Source of the DNA: Lactonifactor sp. BIOML-A5
GTDB lineage: Bacteria; Bacillota; Clostridia; Lachnospirales; Lachnospiraceae
NCBI RefSeq assembly: GCF_009677585.1
Contig: NZ_WKYV01000005.1
Location: 62,001 to 126,000, forward strand
Direction: 5' to 3'
DNA: 64,000 nucleotides
Part shown: positions 35,155 through 44,504 of the stretch, piece by piece
How the letters are laid out: each line of letters begins with the position of its first letter
Numbering within the stretch: position 1 is the first letter of the stretch
Notes under the pieces: model-generated
Told to the model about the DNA's origin: nothing
Database searches by the model: none
The model's input: the letters and a program-made list of their open reading frames with translations, nothing else
Position numbers and translations under genes: made by a program

Positions 35155-35922
35155 ATGAATCCTGTGTTAAAAGTAGAGAATCTGCAGAAATTTTATAAAA
35201 CAAAAGGCGCAGTTACGAAAGCCGTCAACAATATAAGCTTTGAAGTGGAACAGGGAGAATACATTGGGATTATGGGGGCTTCCGGAAGCGGAAAGACAAC
35301 TCTTTTAAACTGTATTTCGACCATTGACAAGGCCACTGCGGGACAGATCCTGATTCAGGGGCAGGATGTCACAACGTTAAGTGATAATAAGCTGGCCCGT
35401 TTCAGAAGGGAACAGCTGGGATTTATCTTCCAGGACTTTAATCTTCTGGATACTTTAACAGGGAGAGACAATATCGCCCTGGCCCTGGCAATCAATGGTG
35501 TGAAACCCGGCCAAATATCACGGCTGATCGAACAGGTGGCCGATGACCTGGAGATTAAAGCCATCCTGGATAAATATCCATATGAGATGTCTGGGGGCCA
35601 GCAGCAGCGCGTTGCCTGTGCCCGGGCCATTGTGACCAAACCTTCCCTGATTCTTGCAGACGAACCTACGGGAGCTCTTGACTCAAAGTCAGCGGGAATG
35701 CTTATGGAGAGTCTGAGCATATTAAATGACAGAAAAAAAGCTACCATACTGATGGTGACTCACGATGCTTTTACTGCGAGCCACTGTAAGCGCATACTAT
35801 TCATTAAAGATGGACAGATATTTAATGAACTGGTGCGGGGTGAGAAAAGCAGGAAGAAATTTTTTGATGAAATTATGCAGGTAATTTCTTTCTTAGGAGG
35901 TGATAACAATTATGCTTTCTAA
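35155..35922 (+). CDS. Antimicrobial-peptide-type ABC transporter ATPase (BceA-like)
   Basis: A 255-residue ATPase with Walker [11 protein letters not shown]-loop [11 protein letters not shown], signature [15 protein letters not shown] and Walker [20 protein letters not shown] lies 6 nt before ATG 35155. An in-frame ATG at 35107 lacks a site. It powers the large FtsX-type permease encoded next, whose start overlaps its last codons. Probable role: sensing and removing cell-wall-targeting peptides. Confidence 0.92.
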   Translation: MNPVLKVENLQKFYKTKGAVTKAVNNISFEVEQGEYIGIMGASGSGKTTLLNCISTIDKATAGQILIQGQDVTTLSDNKLARFRREQLGFIFQDFNLLDTLTGRDNIALALAINGVKPGQISRLIEQVADDLEIKAILDKYPYEMSGGQQQRVACARAIVTKPSLILADEPTGALDSKSAGMLMESLSILNDRKKATILMVTHDAFTASHCKRILFIKDGQIFNELVRGEKSRKKFFDEIMQVISFLGGDNNYAF

Positions 35923-37930
35923 TAGAAAGAGGTGTAAAAGCCAATCCTCCTTACATGGATTCTTCCGGAAGCTGTCTTCTAAGAATGTAAAAAAATCTGC
36001 GAAGGATTACTTTATCTATTTTTTTACACTGATGCTCTCTGTCTGTCTGTTTTACAGTTTTAATTCTATCAGTACGCAGTTTGCCTCTCTGGGGCTTGAA
36101 GATCCCTTAAGCTATCTTGCATTTTCCTCCACCGTACTGACCGTATTTTCAGTGTTGGTATGTATTATTATGGGAGCGCTGGTGGTTTATGCCAACCGAT
36201 TCTTGCTGAGACGCAGAAAGAGGGAGATGGGAACATATGCAGTGCTTGGACTGGAACGGAGAGATCTGAACCGGCTTCTTATGAGGGAAACCCTGCAGAT
36301 AGGAGTGCTTTCACTGCTTTCGGGGATAGCCCTGGGAATATTTGCTGCCCAGCTTCTTTCTCTGGCAACTGCCCGTCTGATCGGAATCAGCCTGGCGAAT
36401 TACCATTTTATGATCTCTGGGAAGGCAATTATATTAAGCATTCTTTTCTTTGGAGTTCTATTTTTCTTTGTCCATCTGTTCAATGTGAGGGAACTTAAGA
36501 AAATGACTCTTCTGGAAATGCTCCATGCAGGAAAGAGGAATGAGACAGTAGGTGAGGGAAAAAGCGGCTTTTCCGTATTGCTGGGTATTATCTCTGTCTT
36601 ATTTATTCTGGGGGGATATGGAATTGTGTTTGTAATGTCCGAAAAGGATACCTTTAGAGCTTTGGCTCTGGGCGGACTGCTGTTAATTGTCGGCACGGTA
36701 TGCTTCTTTAGGGCGGCACTCACAATATCTACAGGCTTAATGAAGAAAAATAAGCGGCGTTACTACCGCGGCATTCGTATATTCACAACAAGCCAGTTTT
36801 CCTCCAGGCTTAAAACGGAAGGGAGCTCTCTGGCAATGACAGCTGTTCTTCTGTTCCTGTCGTTTTCCCTGACAATATTAGGGCCGGGACTGGGGAAGTT
36901 TGTCATGAATGGGATAGAAAATGCAGTGCCCTATGACGGAACTATTTTTTACGCTCCAATGGCAGGGAATAAAGAGGCTGGGGACGATCCTCTGGGATAC
37001 TTGAGCCAGTCGGGATTCCACATAGATGAGTTTTCGGACGAGTATGCAGACTTCTGGACTTATAAGTCATCCGAAGCTACAGCAGGATTCCTGACAGGAA
37101 AAGAAGGCGGTGAATCAGATAAGATTCCCCTTACCGTCCTGGGATTAGAAGACTATAACCGCTTGCTTGCTCTGCAGAACCAGCCCCCGGTTCAGCTGGC
37201 AGAAGGGGAATACGCTGTAAGCTATGCTTTTCCGGCCATGGAAGAGGTCCTAAAAGCCTTTCAACAGGAACCCCAGCCGTTGAAGCTTGGGGACAGTACC
37301 CTGACACTGGCCGAGGACGGAATATTTCATTACGGCTGGGAGAACACTAACATATTAGCCGAGCAGGGAACACTGATTGTCCCCCAGTCATTGGCTGAGA
37401 GCCTTACCCCTCAGAGATGGTTTTTGAACTTTAATTTTACCCGGGAAGGGGATGACCTGAATCTTAAGCTGCATGACCGCTGGGTGGACGCCGGCCTGAA
37501 CGGGTATGTAATGTGGCCCCGGGAGGAAGTACTGGTGTCATTGAGCTCTGACAATCTTCTTGTGACATATCTGGGTATTTACCTAGGTATTACATTTTTG
37601 ATTACCTCCGGCGCGGTTTTGGCACTCCGCCAGTTATCCCAGTCTTCCGATAATACGGAACGGTACGGGATTCTTAAGAAGCTGGGCGTATCTAAAAGGG
37701 ACATGAGACGGTCGTTAAGGAAGCAGCTCAGAGTATATTTCGGGCTTCCGCTGGTCCTTGCAGTCCTCCATTCTGCAGTGACTGTATTAGCCATCTTCCG
37801 GTATTTTGAAGGGTTGCAGCTAACGGTAATGGTTTCGGTCATTGGGTTTGGGGCGCTGGTAATTTTATCGGTTTATGGGGTATACTTTATTGCAACCTAT
37901 TTGGGGAGCAGACGTATCCTGGAACTTTAA
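35912..37930 (+). CDS. FtsX-domain ABC permease (BceB-like)
   Basis: A 672-residue membrane protein with about ten hydrophobic segments and a large extracellular part (about residues 330-540) between an N-terminal FtsX-type group and the last helices. The RRKREMGTYAVLGLERRDL loop after TM2 is typical. ATG 35912 follows AGGAGGTGAT; the GTG at 35900 lies in the ribosome site itself. It forms the transporter with the BceA-like ATPase. The drug or peptide recognised is unknown. Confidence 0.9.
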   Translation: MLSNRKRCKSQSSLHGFFRKLSSKNVKKSAKDYFIYFFTLMLSVCLFYSFNSISTQFASLGLEDPLSYLAFSSTVLTVFSVLVCIIMGALVVYANRFLLRRRKREMGTYAVLGLERRDLNRLLMRETLQIGVLSLLSGIALGIFAAQLLSLATARLIGISLANYHFMISGKAIILSILFFGVLFFFVHLFNVRELKKMTLLEMLHAGKRNETVGEGKSGFSVLLGIISVLFILGGYGIVFVMSEKDTFRALALGGLLLIVGTVCFFRAALTISTGLMKKNKRRYYRGIRIFTTSQFSSRLKTEGSSLAMTAVLLFLSFSLTILGPGLGKFVMNGIENAVPYDGTIFYAPMAGNKEAGDDPLGYLSQSGFHIDEFSDEYADFWTYKSSEATAGFLTGKEGGESDKIPLTVLGLEDYNRLLALQNQPPVQLAEGEYAVSYAFPAMEEVLKAFQQEPQPLKLGDSTLTLAEDGIFHYGWENTNILAEQGTLIVPQSLAESLTPQRWFLNFNFTREGDDLNLKLHDRWVDAGLNGYVMWPREEVLVSLSSDNLLVTYLGIYLGITFLITSGAVLALRQLSQSSDNTERYGILKKLGVSKRDMRRSLRKQLRVYFGLPLVLAVLHSAVTVLAIFRYFEGLQLTVMVSVIGFGALVILSVYGVYFIATYLGSRRILEL

Positions 37931-37978
37931 AAAAAATAATTCTAAATGCTGCAACTATGGGGAGGCATTCAGAAATTT

Positions 37979-38013
37979 TTCCGGCCGCTGCTATTGTATG
38001 GCAGCGGCCGGAA
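37979..38013. terminator. Hairpin between convergent bceB-like and oxidoreductase genes
   Basis: TTCCGGCCGCTGC (37979-37991) pairs perfectly with 38001-38013, 9-nt loop. It lies between two convergent genes and can serve both strands. T-tracts are poor on either side. Confidence 0.65.
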
Positions 38014-38023
38014 GTAGGTTCAC

Positions 38024-38566
38024 TTATGCAGATTCAGAAACCGCCCGGTAACCGGCTTTTAATACTGCAATGTTAGATTCATTATTTTTTATTTTTGCCA
38101 GATACCCGCAAAGCCCTTTCTCCACATCTTCCAGCGTCAAAAGATCGTCAGCTGCGGCTATTGCAGCCCCAAGTGCACAGAGGTTGGCGCTTCTTGCGTT
38201 CTTAAAATGAGCAGCAATATCGTTTGCCGGAACGGAGTATATCTTTACATTGGCAGACTCCGGTATTGTTTTTACTATGGAACTGTTTATAATGATACTT
38301 CCCCCCGGCTTTACGCTGGACATAAATTTATGCAAAGCAGGTTCGTTCATGGCAATTAAAACGTCAGGGGTTTTGGGAAATGGACTGGCCACCTCCTCGT
38401 CCCCCAGCTTGACCGTACAGTTGGCAGTGCCACCGCGCATTTCAGAGCCGTAGGAGGGAATCCATGTGACGTCCAGATCTTTTGCAGCTCCGGAATAAGC
38501 CAGGATCATACCGGCGGTTAAAACACCCTGCCCGCCGAATCCTGCAAATACAAATTCTTTCGTCAT
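38024..38566 (-). CDS. 2-oxoacid:ferredoxin oxidoreductase, gamma subunit
   Basis: A 180-residue subunit of a CoA-acylating 2-oxoacid oxidoreductase. It begins with EFVFAGFGGQGVLTAGMILA, the usual start of this family, and has SYGSEMRGGTANCTVKL near residue 40. It overlaps the beta gene by 4 bp (ATGA). The gene order delta, alpha, beta, gamma is that of Vor/Kor enzymes acting on branched-chain 2-oxoacids or 2-oxoglutarate. Confidence 0.92.
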   Translation of the reverse strand: MTKEFVFAGFGGQGVLTAGMILAYSGAAKDLDVTWIPSYGSEMRGGTANCTVKLGDEEVASPFPKTPDVLIAMNEPALHKFMSSVKPGGSIIINSSIVKTIPESANVKIYSVPANDIAAHFKNARSANLCALGAAIAAADDLLTLEDVEKGLCGYLAKIKNNESNIAVLKAGYRAVSESA

Positions 38567-39303
38567 GATGCAGCACCTCCTGTCTTAATCTCTCCGATGG
38601 GATAGACGGCCATTACCTCAGAGGCAATGCGATCTACAGCAGTTACCGGGTCCATATGCCAGTTAGTGGGACAGGGAGATAAAATCTCTACACAGCTGTA
38701 CCCGGCTCCGGATATCTGTGTTTCAAAGGCCCTGCGGATATACTGTTTGGTTTTCAGTATACTCTTGGCATCATGGACGCTCCCCCGGGCCAGATAAGCG
38801 GTGGATGGAATCGGACGCAGATGATCCATAATATCTACGGGCATACCGTTAAACGCAGCGGTCTTCCCGTTGACTGTGGTTGCGGTCTTCTGCCCGATCA
38901 GGGTGGTTGGGGATGCCTGTCCGCCGGTCATGCCGAATACGCCGTTATTTACAATAATTGCAGTTATTTTTTCATTGCGCTGGGCGGCATACACTGTCTC
39001 GGAAAATCCGATGGAGATGGCGTCACCGTCTCCCTGATAGGTAAACACAAGCTTGTCGGGACGGCAGCGTTTGATGCCGGAAGCGCCGGCGCCCGCCCGT
39101 CCATGGGGGCAGCCCAGCCGGTCTACCTTCAGTGTATTGTTCAGGAGACATGCACATCCAACCGCAAGGGCGCAGATGGCATCCTGCTGTTTTATGCCCA
39201 TCTCATCCAGTACCTCTGCAATCAGCCGGATAATAATACCATGGCCGCAGCCGGGACAAAAACTGCTTGTACCGGAAATAAGTGCAGGAATATTTTTTGT
39301 CAT
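38563..39303 (-). CDS. 2-oxoacid:ferredoxin oxidoreductase, beta (thiamine diphosphate) subunit
   Basis: A 246-residue subunit with the TPP/Mg site YQGDGDAISIGFSE and NNGVFGMTGGQASPTT, plus the FeS-cluster cysteines in FCPGCGHG. It carries out the decarboxylation that yields acyl-CoA and reduced ferredoxin. The closest types are 3-methyl-2-oxobutanoate (VorA) and 2-oxoglutarate (KorB) enzymes. The alpha gene ends 1 bp before it starts. Confidence 0.92.
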   Translation of the reverse strand: MTKNIPALISGTSSFCPGCGHGIIIRLIAEVLDEMGIKQQDAICALAVGCACLLNNTLKVDRLGCPHGRAGAGASGIKRCRPDKLVFTYQGDGDAISIGFSETVYAAQRNEKITAIIVNNGVFGMTGGQASPTTLIGQKTATTVNGKTAAFNGMPVDIMDHLRPIPSTAYLARGSVHDAKSILKTKQYIRRAFETQISGAGYSCVEILSPCPTNWHMDPVTAVDRIASEVMAVYPIGEIKTGGAAS

Positions 39304-39304
39304 A

Positions 39305-40375
39305 TCAGTATACCTCCTTTGTACCGTTCAGTATTGCTTTGACATTTTCAATGATGTCTTCGCTTGCGGCGATCTCTCTGCCTGTAGGCATAGCATATAC
39401 AGGGGTAGTTCCGTGAGAGGCAAGGTATACGTCTTCTATCATCTGCGGGATGGGAATCATCTCTACAGACAGATAGCCTTTTACTTTTCCGTTGTATTTT
39501 TGGAATGCTTTTACGGGGAAGGGCCATACAGTCATAGGCCGGATCAAACCCAGCTTCAGACCAGCGCTTCGCGCCATCTTAACCGCTTCTTTGCAGATAC
39601 GGGAGCTGATTCCGTAGGACACAAGCAGTACTTCTGCGTCTTCCGCCTGAACCTCTTCCCATAGCTGCTCCTTTTCTTTCATCTCATTATAACGGCTGCA
39701 GATATGAGGAACGTACTCTTCATAGGCAAAGTCGGTATACATGCGGTCGGTCATCTTCCGTCCCATAGGGGGGCGGTCTCCGTCCATACCCAGAGCCCAG
39801 TCAAATCGATCCCGTTTGGGATACTGCTGTTCGGGAAGCTCCACGGAACCGCACATCTGACCGATGGAGGCATCGGACAATACAATGACAGGGGTGCGGT
39901 ATTTTTCAGCGGTCTCAAAGGCCTTTACGACAAAATCTGCATTTTCCTGAATGGAGGATGGAGCATAAACCGGAATAAAATATCCTCCATGCCCGCCGCC
40001 TTTGGTAGTCTGGAAATAGTCCCCCTGACCTACGGTTACATCTCCAAGCCCGATGCCGAAACGGGCCACGTCCACAATAACTGCTGGAAGTTCAATGGAA
40101 GCGAGATAGGAGATTCCTTCCTGCTTCAGTGAAAATCCAGGTCCTGAGGAGCTGGTCATAACTCTCTGACCGGTGGCGGCGCCTCCGATAATCATATTGA
40201 TGCCGGCAAGCTCAGATTCTGTCTGGACGAATTCGCCCCCTGCTTCCGGCAGTCTCCATGATAAGTACTCCAATATCTCTGACTGCGGAGTGATAGGATA
40301 ACCCGCAAATAACCGGCATCCGGCGCGGACTGCTGCCTCCGCAAGGGCATTATTTCCCTTCATTAGCTGCTTCAT
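39305..40375 (-). CDS. 2-oxoacid:ferredoxin oxidoreductase, alpha subunit
   Basis: A 356-residue subunit. LFAGYPITPQSEILEYL, FVQTESELAGINMIIGGAATG and TSSSGPGFSLKQEG are hallmarks of the pyrimidine-binding and core domains of VorB/KorA. It is co-transcribed after the ferredoxin-like delta subunit. The neighbourhood (amino-acid dehydrogenase, CoA-transferase) favours branched-chain 2-oxoacids as substrates, but the sequence alone does not decide. Confidence 0.92.
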   Translation of the reverse strand: MKQLMKGNNALAEAAVRAGCRLFAGYPITPQSEILEYLSWRLPEAGGEFVQTESELAGINMIIGGAATGQRVMTSSSGPGFSLKQEGISYLASIELPAVIVDVARFGIGLGDVTVGQGDYFQTTKGGGHGGYFIPVYAPSSIQENADFVVKAFETAEKYRTPVIVLSDASIGQMCGSVELPEQQYPKRDRFDWALGMDGDRPPMGRKMTDRMYTDFAYEEYVPHICSRYNEMKEKEQLWEEVQAEDAEVLLVSYGISSRICKEAVKMARSAGLKLGLIRPMTVWPFPVKAFQKYNGKVKGYLSVEMIPIPQMIEDVYLASHGTTPVYAMPTGREIAASEDIIENVKAILNGTKEVY

Positions 40376-40377
40376 AG

Positions 40378-40584
40378 TTATCCCACCTCCCTAAAACTAA
40401 ATACGTAATCCGGACATACTGTGTAGCACATACCGCAGCCTATACACTTCTCTGTCTCAATATCCACCATGTGATATCCGTTGGCATTGGTCTCTTCAGA
40501 GAAAAAAAGTGCGTTTTGTCTGCAGGCTCTGATGCAGTACCCGCAGGACTTACAGATCTGCGGATGTAACATAATTGTGCTCAT
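40378..40584 (-). CDS. 2-oxoacid:ferredoxin oxidoreductase, delta subunit (2[4Fe-4S])
   Basis: A 68-residue ferredoxin-like protein with two cluster motifs, CKSCGYCIRAC and CIGCGMCYTVC. It passes electrons from the catalytic subunits to free ferredoxin. It is the first gene of the four-gene minus-strand operon. AAAGGGGG precedes the ATG, and a consensus promoter lies about 100 bp upstream. Confidence 0.92.
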   Translation of the reverse strand: MSTIMLHPQICKSCGYCIRACRQNALFFSEETNANGYHMVDIETEKCIGCGMCYTVCPDYVFSFREVG

Positions 40585-40605
40585 TGGTATACCCCCTTTC
40601 TTTTC

Positions 40606-40638
40606 TTTACAATTTTGTACTTGTTTGTTGATTGTAAA
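40606..40638. promoter_or_regulatory. Operator candidate in the oxidoreductase leader
   Basis: TTTACAAT (40606-40613) and its exact inverse ATTGTAAA (40631-40638) flank a 17-bp core. The core includes GTACTTGTTTGTTG (40617-40630), which recurs exactly at 41642-41655. It lies between the promoter and the delta-subunit start. The GntR protein encoded between the two sites is the likely ligand. Confidence 0.5.
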
Positions 40639-40687
40639 CCAGAAAGGGTTCTGTACTGGAGAATGGCGTTATGTAATTTTTAACATT

Positions 40688-40716
40688 AGTATGTGTAGTA
40701 TCTATAAAATTGTCAA
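40688..40716 (-). promoter_or_regulatory. Promoter of the 2-oxoacid oxidoreductase operon
   Basis: On the minus strand, TTGACA (40716-40711), 17-bp spacer, CATACT (40693-40688), about 105 bp upstream of the delta-subunit start codon. Confidence 0.65.
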
Positions 40717-40794
40717 TAGAATTTAACAAAAAAAATAATGTTTGGATAATATTGACGAAATATTTAATGAAAAATTGTTAAATAGCAACTCTAC

Positions 40795-41430
40795 TTAATC
40801 CGTCTGTGTGTCCCAGCACCAGTGATTCAGCACGGCCTTTTCCAGAGCTGGTATGTCTTTGCGTTTGATGGCTGAGAGTACGGCCCTGTGCCCTTCGTTG
40901 GAGCGGCGGAAGGTTTCGTACATATCAGAAGCCTGGGAAATGTTAAATGTATGTCTGGGAAACTGACGCTTGATGGACGCAATGACTTCAATTAATGTCT
41001 GATTATTTGTTTTATTTATGCAGTAGGCGTGAAACTCTTCCTGCTGTTCCACATAGTGGGGATAGTCATTCAGGTTGATGGCTGTGTCCATCAGATCGAT
41101 CATATTTGACATTATCACATAGTCATAATCATTCAGAACAGGCAGCACCTGACGGATGGCATAAGTCTCCAGGCAGGCGATGACGGAGTATGCGTTCACT
41201 TCTTCCGCATGGTTGTGTTTTTTAACGAAAAACCCTTTACGGGGAACATTGTCCAGCACACGATCGGCTGCCAAAAGGAGCAGTGCTTCTCTGATAGGCG
41301 TGCGGCTGGTGCCAATCTCATTGATAAGCCCTGCCTCATCGATCTTTTCCCCTTCCGCTAATTCCCCCAGTTTTATTTTCTCAATAATGTACTCGTAGAC
41401 CTGATCTACGAGGGATTTCACTTTTGCCAT
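40795..41430 (-). CDS. GntR-family regulator, FadR/FCD subgroup
   Basis: A 211-residue transcription regulator with an N-terminal winged helix (GELAEGEKIDEAGLINEIGTSRTPIREALLLLA) and an all-helical FCD effector domain (about 80-205). That domain has the metal-site histidines expected in EEFHAYCINKTNN and SNEGHRAVLSAI. The start is ATG 41430 with GAGGTG 6 nt upstream; an ATG five codons earlier has none. It lies between the oxidoreductase operon and the divergent CoA-transferase operon and probably controls both in response to a carboxylic acid. Confidence 0.88.
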   Translation of the reverse strand: MAKVKSLVDQVYEYIIEKIKLGELAEGEKIDEAGLINEIGTSRTPIREALLLLAADRVLDNVPRKGFFVKKHNHAEEVNAYSVIACLETYAIRQVLPVLNDYDYVIMSNMIDLMDTAINLNDYPHYVEQQEEFHAYCINKTNNQTLIEVIASIKRQFPRHTFNISQASDMYETFRRSNEGHRAVLSAIKRKDIPALEKAVLNHWCWDTQTD

Positions 41431-41518
41431 GATACACCTCAACACTTAGATTTATTTGCCGGCTACATTAACAGACGGCTTACTTTGGGCTCCTTCCGCG
41501 AGGCCCATGATATTTCCA

Positions 41519-41546
41519 ATTATATCATATACTGTATAAAAGTAAA
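41519..41546 (-). promoter_or_regulatory. Promoter of the gntR gene
   Basis: On the minus strand, TTTACT (41546-41541), 16-bp spacer, perfect TATAAT (41524-41519). Confidence 0.65.
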
Positions 41547-41641
41547 ATATATTTTGTGCAATATATGCGCGAAATATAATATATAATATTTTATGATAAA
41601 ATATATTGATATCGGTATAAAATATTGGTATTGTGTATTTA

Positions 41642-41655
41642 GTACTTGTTTGTTG
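41642..41655. promoter_or_regulatory. Second copy of the GTACTTGTTTGTTG element
   Basis: Identical over 14 bp to 40617-40630; 21 of 24 bp match when extended to 41636-41659. It lies about 120 bp before the MFS gene, the first gene of the divergent operon. Confidence 0.5.
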
Positions 41656-41773
41656 CTTGGAATATATAAATATTGTGCACTTTATACAACTGCTGAAAGG
41701 AGATGATTAATTAAAGTGCAGTGTGATGTTTTAGTGAGAGCAAAACCTATTATTTGAGGAAGGAGAAACCTAT

Positions 41774-43048
41774 ATGGAAACTCAAATTAGTAAATTTAAA
41801 TTATATGCAACTTTATTTGCACTTGGAGTTGCGGGTGGCTCTATCTTTATTATTCCGTATATTAAATTTGTATTTTATGATTTGCAGCTGCAGGTAACCG
41901 GCATGACGAATACCCAATCAGCACTTTTGATGACTGTGTTTTCCGTGGCATCACTGGTTTTTGATGTTCCCTGCGGTATGATCTGCGATAAGATTGACTC
42001 TAAAAAAGGACTAGTCTTCGCGCTTCTCGCCACCACGGCGGTTACACTGCTCTATGCATTTGCAAGCACACATTATGTTGTTTCCCTCTTAATCTGGATC
42101 ATATTGGCGTTTTTAACCATGGGTATCTACTGGCCCATTTTTTCTAAAGTGCTGAATATTATCGGGAATAAGACCGGCACAGCAGGCCGCTCCGGGTCTT
42201 CCTTTGGCTGGTACTATGCCTTCAACGGCATCAGCGCTGCAGTGCTGGAGGCATTGGCTCTGTGGGTTTCCACAAGATTCGAAGATCCTGTCATGAGCTT
42301 CCGCATGGCCATTCTGGTAGCGGCAGGCTCCACCATCCTGGCCACTGTACTGATTATTTTCTTATTTGACAGTGAGCTGACAGCTCCGGAAGCGGTTCAG
42401 GCTGAGACAGAGAAAAAGCACAGCGGCATAGAACTGAATCAGCTTACGGAGGTACTAAGAAATCCCAGTGTCTGGATGATGATGATAATCTGTATGATTG
42501 CCTACTGTATGTACAGCATGATGTCCTACTTTACCCCGTTTTTAACTGCAGTAGTGGGGGTGTCCCCGGAAGCTTCCGGAGTGTTTGCCATCATTCGAAC
42601 TTACATATTCCTGATCCTGGCGCTGGTGGGCGGTCTGATCGCGGACAAAGTGTTTAAGGGCACGACCAAATGGATTATGCTGGTATTTTTTGTGACGGCT
42701 GTCATCATCGGGGGACTCTTTATTATGCCTCATAATGCCAATGTGATGCTCATCAGCATCTATACCCTGATTCCTGCAGCATTGGTGCAGATGTCTTATC
42801 CCATCAAGTACTCTGTGATAGGAGAAATCGGTGTAAAGCAGCACCTTTTAGGGACCGCTACCGGCCTGGCGGCTCTGGCGGGGGCGCTGCCGGATCTGGT
42901 GCTTGGTCCATTTATCGGCAGCATGCTGGACACCAGGGGAAATGATGCTTATTATATTCTCTTTGGGATTCTCATTGTACTTCTTTTGACAGGCTGCTTC
43001 TGCTGCTGGCGCATCGTCCGGAAGCAAAAGGCCGCAAAACTGGCATAG
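41774..43048 (+). CDS. Major facilitator superfamily transporter
   Basis: A 424-residue membrane protein with twelve predicted helices in two halves joined by a charged central loop (about residues 205-220, EAVQAETEKKHSG). The MFS motif-A-like region is GMICDKIDSKKG near residue 70. No substrate-specific motif was recognised. As first gene of an operon for CoA-transferase, symporter and amino-acid dehydrogenase, it may carry an organic acid or amino acid, possibly exporting the fermentation product. AAGGAGAAA precedes the ATG. Confidence 0.85.
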   Translation: METQISKFKLYATLFALGVAGGSIFIIPYIKFVFYDLQLQVTGMTNTQSALLMTVFSVASLVFDVPCGMICDKIDSKKGLVFALLATTAVTLLYAFASTHYVVSLLIWIILAFLTMGIYWPIFSKVLNIIGNKTGTAGRSGSSFGWYYAFNGISAAVLEALALWVSTRFEDPVMSFRMAILVAAGSTILATVLIIFLFDSELTAPEAVQAETEKKHSGIELNQLTEVLRNPSVWMMMIICMIAYCMYSMMSYFTPFLTAVVGVSPEASGVFAIIRTYIFLILALVGGLIADKVFKGTTKWIMLVFFVTAVIIGGLFIMPHNANVMLISIYTLIPAALVQMSYPIKYSVIGEIGVKQHLLGTATGLAALAGALPDLVLGPFIGSMLDTRGNDAYYILFGILIVLLLTGCFCCWRIVRKQKAAKLA

Positions 43049-43075
43049 AGACAATTGTTTTGCAGGAGGTGGTTT

Positions 43076-43774
43076 ATGATTGACAAAGTAACAACGCTTA
43101 TGGCAGCGGTGGATACCATCCATTCCGGCAATACCATAATGGTAGGAGGATTTACTATTTCAGGCTGTCCCCTGGGACTGCTGAAGGAATTATCAAGACG
43201 CCCCATAAGTAATCTCACCACAATTTCGGAAGACATAGGCTTTGCAAATACAGCATCCTTCCCCGCAGAGGCGATCCGAGAACTTTTTACCGGCGGGAGG
43301 ATCCGAAAGGTATGTGCCTCCTTTATCGGGGCTAATCCTTTTGTAAATGAGCTCATTCAAAAGGGAGAACTGGAATATGAACTGATCCCCCAGGGTACCC
43401 TGGCGGAGCGCATTCGGGCCGGGGGTTCCGGGATCGCCGGATTCTATACGCCAACGGGAATCGGCACCATCGCTGAAAAAGGGAAGGAGAAAAAAGTAAT
43501 CAATGGGAAGGAGTTCCTGCTGGAACTGCCTCTCCGGGCAGATGTGGCTCTGGTTAAGGCCTATAAGGCAGATCCCATGGGCAACGCCGTGTTCAAGTAT
43601 TCTTCAATGAACTTTAATCCGCTTATGGCAATGGCTGCGGATAAGGTTATTTTGGAGGTAGAAAAACTAGTGGAGATCGGTGAAATCAACCCGGAATTGG
43701 TGCAGCTGCCTGGTATTTTTGTAGATCAGGTGATCCTGTCGGAGAGGAGGGCTGCAGATGTACAAAAAACGTGA
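43076..43774 (+). CDS. CoA-transferase family I, subunit A
   Basis: A 232-residue subunit with the family N-terminal motif NTIMVGGFTISGCPLGLLKEL (CoA-binding glycine loop) and SGIAGFYTPTGIGT. GGAGGTGG lies before ATG 43076; a TTG seven codons earlier has no site. It overlaps subunit B by 17 bp. Members move CoA between short-chain acids such as acetate, butyrate, isobutyrate and acetoacetate. Confidence 0.9.
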   Translation: MIDKVTTLMAAVDTIHSGNTIMVGGFTISGCPLGLLKELSRRPISNLTTISEDIGFANTASFPAEAIRELFTGGRIRKVCASFIGANPFVNELIQKGELEYELIPQGTLAERIRAGGSGIAGFYTPTGIGTIAEKGKEKKVINGKEFLLELPLRADVALVKAYKADPMGNAVFKYSSMNFNPLMAMAADKVILEVEKLVEIGEINPELVQLPGIFVDQVILSERRAADVQKT

Positions 43775-44480
43775 GATCATTGCCCTTAATATTGCCAATA
43801 TGCTGCACGATGGTGATTTTGTGAACCTGGGAGTGGGAATGCCTACCCTGGTAGGGCGCTATATCCCCAGAGACATTACCGTATGGCTGCACGGGGAAAA
43901 TGGCTGTGTGGGGCAGGACGCCACCATCACCGGAACCCAGGAGGAGATGCAGCGCTGGAAAGCGGAGCACGGAGGCGAGGACAGTGACTGGAAAACCGGA
44001 CACAGAGATTTGATCAACGCCAGCTGTGAGTATGTAACACTCCTTCCGGGAGGCTGCTGCTTTGACAGCTCCATAGCTTTTGCAATGGCAAGAGGGGGCC
44101 ATTTGGATGCCACAGTCCTGGGCGGCTTACAAGTGGACGAAGAGGGAAATCTGGCCAACTGGATGGTTCCCGGCAAGCGGGTTCCTGGCATGGGCGGCGC
44201 CATGGATTTGGTATGCAGTGCCAAAAAGGTAATCATTGCCATGGAACACTGCACAAAGGACGGAGAGCCTAAACTTTTGAAAAGATGTACTATGCCCCTG
44301 ACTGCAGTAGCCTGTGTGGACGTTGTGGTGACAGAATTCTGCATCCTGGAGCGCCGTGGCGGGCAATTTGTGGTGACGGCCATGAACCCGGAGATTGATA
44401 GAGAGGAACTGATAAAGATAACAGAAATGGAGCTGGTTTTTGATAAAAGGCTTCATGTGATGGAGATGCCCGCAGATTAG
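43758..44480 (+). CDS. CoA-transferase family I, subunit B
   Basis: A 240-residue catalytic subunit. The glutamate that forms the acyl-CoA thioester intermediate is E47 in VWLHGENGCVG, after the conserved NLGVGMPTLV. SGAGGAGG-like signals precede the start within subunit A. Together with A it could release the acid from the acyl-CoA made by the divergent 2-oxoacid oxidoreductase and load CoA on acetate. Confidence 0.9.
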   Translation: MYKKREIIALNIANMLHDGDFVNLGVGMPTLVGRYIPRDITVWLHGENGCVGQDATITGTQEEMQRWKAEHGGEDSDWKTGHRDLINASCEYVTLLPGGCCFDSSIAFAMARGGHLDATVLGGLQVDEEGNLANWMVPGKRVPGMGGAMDLVCSAKKVIIAMEHCTKDGEPKLLKRCTMPLTAVACVDVVVTEFCILERRGGQFVVTAMNPEIDREELIKITEMELVFDKRLHVMEMPAD

Positions 44481-44504
44481 AAGTTTACAGAGAAGAGGAA
44501 TACG

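Larger units (their letters stand above)
41431..41773. other. AT-rich divergent control region between gntR and the MFS gene
   Basis: 343 bp, strongly AT-rich, with the gntR promoter at 41519-41546 (minus strand) and the shared operator-like element at 41642-41655 (plus strand). No gene was seen. Confidence 0.7.

Noticed and set aside
41550..41640. Very AT-rich stretch considered as an origin or attachment site
   Set aside because: No DnaA boxes, integrase gene, tRNA end or direct repeats were seen; it fits an AT-rich divergent promoter region.
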